The position numbers were made by a program, and so were the translations under genes. A DNA stretch of 64,000 bases from Glandiceps talaboti (lineage: Eukaryota > Hemichordata > Enteropneusta > Spengelidae): assembly GCF_964340395.1 (NCBI RefSeq), contig NC_135558.1, positions 9,466,501 to 9,530,500 of the forward strand. The letters are read 5' to 3'. The first letter of the stretch is position 1. Every line of letters starts with the position of its first letter. A model generated the notes under the pieces. The model was given only the letters and a program-made list of their open reading frames with translations. It had not been told where the DNA came from and made no database searches. This document shows positions 59,691 through 64,000 of this stretch, in pieces.

Positions 59691-59835
59691 GTAAACCAAC
59701 GGTGTGGTGATCGGTACATGTAAAAACGATCCCTTCAAGTACTGCATGCAAACCCCCTGCGCATACAGAATACATGGCGATGTATGGGGAGACACACGAT
59801 GCAGCTTGGAACCAGTATCAGGTCTGTACGAGGTC
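59691..59835. other. GC-richer island in the intron
   Basis: A stretch that is noticeably less AT-rich than the flanks, with open reading in more than one plus frame and a weak donor-like CAG/GTCTGT at about 59821. None of the frames gives a recognised peptide. It may be a remnant of a repeat, a regulatory island or an unrecognised exon. Confidence 0.2.
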
Positions 59836-61561
59836 ACCAGAATCCATAATTAAATTGTTCTTCTTGTACACACATGTATAGATGCAAAGTTTTGTTGAAT
59901 AACTAGTATCTGTCATTCTACAACAGTACCGATGAGTAAAATGCAAACTTTCCAAGAGGTAGAAACTAATAATTCAGTGATGCGTACATGTGTACATATA
60001 CATATATGTGCAAACACGACTACATAGAGTTGATGACAGTGTTAGATTTGATATTCACTTCACAGCATAGTAGTCAGACATATGTACATGTATGTAATGT
60101 ACACTTTGTTTGATTTTAATTTCACATGATGGATTGCAATGAAGCATCAACATGGATTACAAAACTTATTCTCAATTGTGTAAAAATAATCTCAAGACCT
60201 CTCCAATGAGTGGAATATCTTGTACAGGAAAACAATTTTCAAACCCCAGACAGATATCCAATCTCTCAAATGAGTTCAACAAGGATGATATCTGATGAGA
60301 ACATTTCTTAACAAAGAAAAAAAATACTTTAACGACTGTACATGTATTACCTCAAATCAAGCATAAAATTCCACGAAAAATGAAACTAATTTTCATGATG
60401 ATGGAAATTTAAGCTTCTGTACTCTCATTGTAGATTATTAGGTAATCGACTGATTGTAATTTGTGTATTACGTGATTTTGATAGAAAAGAGACTATATTT
60501 TGAGAGTGGTTGCTTTTAGTCATGCCCACGTACTCATTAATACATGTACATGTAAGCTGAGTGTTTGAAGGAGAAGCGTTTATCCTTTTGGGCTCAACTT
60601 AGTCATAAACTACTTTGAAATCCACAGTAATTTCATGTTCTCATTAAAAAGAAAAACTAATGTTTACATTTCTCTCATTTTCATGTTTACATACAAGCAA
60701 TTCCTTCTGGTGTTATAAAAAAATAATCAGTAATATTATTTTAGCTATATCGATATTTTATTTTCCATTAAATGAAAGATATACAATGTGAATTTTCCTT
60801 TTGGGATCATGGAATTCTAACTCACCAGCAATGAACATAGCGTTACTGCTGCAATTTGTTTCTGAATAGAGGCTGCAATGTATTGTATACATGTACTCCC
60901 CAGGGAGTTGACGAAGTATAAAGGGTCCTTGTGCTGTTATAGGTCCATGCCAAGCGTAATAAATGTAAAGCTCTTTGAGAAAAGTGTGGGAAGGTGTGAA
61001 AAAAACAACTAACAAACTACTATCTAAACACGAACACATAGCTAACAAAGAAAATTGCAAACTATAGTACATGTATAGATCTAGGAAGGTAATTTTGCTG
61101 TCACTTTCAAGACCAAAGACATTAATTAAATCCCAGTGTAATCAATTATATTAATTAATAATTTGCTAAGACTGTTTGATTAATATTGGTACCAATCTAT
61201 TAAACAGGATTATAGAGAAATTTAAAGTGAAAAATCTGAGGTACTTTGACCATAGTCCCACATGGGTGGAGGGTCTATGCTTTGACTGATTTTATATTAT
61301 ATATGTATTGCTCTTTGCTAAATTTACTTAACTTTCAGTATAATTCCATCGACAAGCAGTAGACTGCTATGTTTATGAGAAAATATTGAAATTCAAATAG
61401 ACCCTCTGAGAATACTTCAGAAACCAGTGACCAATTTCCTGTATATCACAAGTCTGTATTTTTATCAGTCCCTTGGCAGTTCATTGTGTGATTACAGATT
61501 AGAAATACATGTAGATATATAGTGAAATGATTTACAACTTTTCATATCATTATGGCTGTAA
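59836..61561. other. KCNT intron, no gene supported
   Basis: AT-rich. A 104-codon minus-strand frame at 60758-61072 contains an AATAAATGTAAAGCTCTTTG block typical of dispersed repeat tails and is not regarded as a gene. Confidence 0.4.
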
Positions 61562-61625
61562 GGCCAAATAAAAAAATAGATGTTTGGTTCTGGTTACTTG
61601 ACCCCACCTAGCTTTTCTAGATGAG
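61562..61625 (-). mobile_element. GGCCTAAA-family MITE, end fragment
   Basis: GGCCAAATAAAAAAATAGAT followed by TTTGGTTCTGGTTACTTGAC and CCCACCTAGCTTTTC matches the left end of the 10.4-kb copy. The rest of the element is not recognisable. Confidence 0.6.
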
Positions 61626-64000
61626 AAAGAATAGGAGTTGAGCATGAGTTATCATGCCATGGATCTTTCTTGGCCTATATTGGTTCAACTGCAGTATTTT
61701 CTCAAAAATGAATAAAATAAGGGATAATGCTTATGACTTGCAAATTCTCTAGAACACTTAAGAATGATTTCAATAATATGGTCAAAATAGAAAAATTAAG
61801 TTTAGGTTTGAATGCAGGTGCATGATTGTTAGTAAAATGCTAGATGAGTAGGGAAGATGAAAGCCAATCCTCATACAACTGGACTCTAGCATCATTCAAA
61901 CTGACTGACATAATATGAATCAAGTGTGTGGCTTTAGTTTCCTTCACAGTGTCTTAATAGTACCAATTAGATTGTGCCCAGCTAGCAAGGTTTAAGTGAA
62001 CTAAAAAACAGCCAGAGGTTACAGTGTACTTGTCACATATTTTTTTTTATCTAATTCAGCTGAATCTTGCCTCTCTTTATTAAATATCTTGGTTACGTTT
62101 TAATAGTTTAATTTAGTTTAGTTCAGTTCAGTTAGGGATTGGATAATATTGGATAACAATAATACAATTAACCATGTAATGGTAACACATTTCATGCAAA
62201 CGCTTTATCGATATAAAAAACTACATTTACCTATCCTGAATGCAGTTTGTTGTATGAATTACATTGATAAAAAATGGGTTTCTTGTGAGACACCACACAC
62301 TGTCATTAGGGGTAAGGTAACACCAGCTTTTAGTTGGGCAGAAGAAATTGGTGTGCTTCATTGGCACATCAGATTGACTTTAGAGGGCTCACTGCCTAAA
62401 TGGTTATTATACTACACAATTTTATGTACTTTGGGTTTCATTTTCTTAGAATATGGCCGTTAATTGCATGAAAACCCATATCCTGGATGCATTGCCGTTT
62501 AGAAATAAAGAAATAATAATTATAAATAATAAATTGATTTTAATACGGAGTTATGGACTTTCTTGAAAAAAACCCTCATTATTTATTAAAACTGTCATAC
62601 TGATTAAACTTTGAACAACATGTAACAAGAAATGTGTATAACAGGTTTATCAAGGTTAAACTCTGCCAGTGCTTGCAGCACATGACAACTATTCCTTTTG
62701 ATGATAGTTAGGAAGGTCACAGGGAGGGTAAAGGTGGGTAAATTTCGTATAGTGCAGGTAACTCTGTACTCAGTTTGACATGACTTAAAGGGCCAGTTCA
62801 GTTCCGGCATAGACAGTTGAAAAGCTGTCTATCATTTGGGATTACAATTTAGATGTGAAAAGTAGCTGTCTGGCAAATTACACCTATAGACACAGTTGCC
62901 ATTGGACCAGAACAAAGTAGAATCCTATTTTATAAGTCCTTACATAATGGCCCATTGATAGATAACACTAATGTAAGAAACTGGGATTGAAATCTTGGCC
63001 TGGAACAGGAAATATGAAAATGAAACAGTCCACTTTATGTAAACAATCTGACCTCACAAATCAGTGCATTAATGTCATCCTGTTCAGTAACATTCATAAA
63101 GGTTGGCAATGACATCATAGTGAGAAGATTTGCCTCAATCTTCTTATAATTAGATGAAGTGAACTACAGTGAATTTGCTTTAATCAGTGTATATGCCATT
63201 GGAGATGCCAGTGAAGTGCATTCATTTGCCCGAGTGAGTTACTTTCACTTATCATGTACTTGTATTGAATTCTCTCAGCTGTACAGAAATGTTGCCACTG
63301 GCTTCAAAGTAAATTCCATATACATTCCAAAAATGTATTTTTGCATTAGTTTCAGCAAAATACACATTCTATTAAATGAACAAATGTTATTTTGTTTTAT
63401 AAAGTAAACTTCTATTCCCATGTGAAAAATTGACATCTGACATTTTTATTGGACTTCATTCTGTATCTGAGGCCGAAAACAAATATTCACAATAAATTTT
63501 TCCTATTGTCCTGAGTAAAAATTACTAACTCACACAATGTCATTTGAACAACATTGATGAACTTTCATATTATTTGTAACATGTTTTTATGAGCGACGTG
63601 TTCTCAGTGGAAAAACAAGGTAACAAACAAATAATCATTGTGAAATTTCCACTTCTAGACATATCTGCATTTCAAAATGGCTGCCATTGATGGGAAAGCA
63701 TCAACGTGTCATGAAACTTTCATTAAAAATGTAATGTTTGATGTCACAATTCTACCTATCCTACACCAAAACGTTTTCAGGAATTAATCTTAGATTTGTT
63801 CTGTATTAACTTGTTTCATTTCTCTGCCATGCTGCCCACACAGTTCATTAAACACCATTACATGCCCATCTTGAAGTTTAATCTTCTCCTAGAAATTTTA
63901 ATTCTTATATAAATCAAATGATGCATACTCAATCCATAGATAGAGCGATGTCCAGATTCTATGCTCCATTGATGCATTGAATGTAAGGCAAGCAGATATA
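61626..64000. other. KCNT intron or downstream sequence, no gene supported
   Basis: AT-rich. A 104-codon plus frame at 62149-62463 shows no domain. An open segment near 63159-63228 ends at a donor-like CGA/GTGAGT, but its best acceptor is in the wrong phase for the channel exon. A dispersed ~45-bp repeat copy lies at 62958-63003 (-). Confidence 0.35.
62958..63003 (-). repeat. Dispersed ~45-bp repeat, copy 3
   Basis: Reads on the minus strand as AGGCCAAGATTTCAATCCCA, then TTACATTAGTGTTATCT, matching the copies at 7027 and 27436. Confidence 0.6.

Noticed and set aside
60758-61072. 104-codon minus-strand frame
   Set aside because: Contains a repeat-tail-like AATAAATGTAAAGCTCTTTG block and no conserved domain.
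62149-62463. 104-codon plus-strand frame
   Set aside because: Initiates at a non-ATG codon, lacks a domain and shares short blocks with other intronic repeats near 27.1 and 44.7 kb.
63159-63228. Open segment ending at CGA/GTGAGT
   Set aside because: The nearest acceptor gives a stop in the phase needed by KCNT and the peptide (NYSEFALISVYAIGDASEV) is not recognised.
63679-63790. Short frame beginning MAAIDGKASTCHETFIKN after a good start context
   Set aside because: Too short, no donor at a useful place and no homology recognised; ATGGCTGCCATT also occurs readily in repeats.

Overview
This is a eukaryotic, intron-rich, AT-rich (roughly two-thirds A+T) animal window. The gene content (a SLO2/KCNT sodium-activated K+ channel start, CacyBP/SIP, a J1-crystallin-type ADP-ribosylglycohydrolase homologue) and the abundance of the palindromic octamer TACATGTA fit a marine invertebrate, perhaps a lophotrochozoan. 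I cannot name the species, and the taxonomic guess is inference. No rRNA, confident tRNA, CRISPR array or recognisable retroviral/LTR element was seen.

Layout. Positions 1-170 are GC-rich and may be the edge of a gene to the left. At 1476-2495 (+) lies an intronless lipase-fold gene. It has no signal peptide and ends in a polybasic CaaX-type prenylation motif. At 5838-12074 (+) is a seven-exon gene for a 334-residue J1-crystallin-like member of the ADP-ribosylglycohydrolase family, in which several catalytic metal-ligand positions are replaced. At 13773-18657 (+) is a six-exon CacyBP/SIP gene with an unusual 50-residue collagen-like and Gly-Gly-Leu/Met tail. A possible minus-strand exon lies at 20388-20555. 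At 23309-23409 (+) is the first coding exon of a KCNT (Slack/Slick) channel. Apart from a phase-compatible 51-nt candidate cassette exon at 57741-57791, the remaining roughly 40 kb holds no further KCNT exon that I can recognise and looks like its very long first intron(s).

The rest is repeat-rich. At least fifteen fold-back or terminal-inverted-repeat MITE-like elements were read, including one nested inside another with a 7-bp target duplication. There are also about twenty tandem arrays. Three arrays in the J1-crystallin-like gene are notable because the repeated units resemble splice sites: two are copies of an exon's 3' end plus its 5' splice site, and one is a polypyrimidine-AG acceptor-like unit. 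The four main genes lie on the same strand but show no operon-like relation, and nothing in the sequence shows that they work together.

Most interesting items: the predicted prenylated cytosolic lipase, the splice-site-bearing tandem duplications, the KCNT candidate cassette exon, the probable pseudoenzyme state of the ADP-ribosylglycohydrolase homologue, and the 31-bp higher-order minisatellite at 5.2-5.5 kb that ends in a perfect hairpin.
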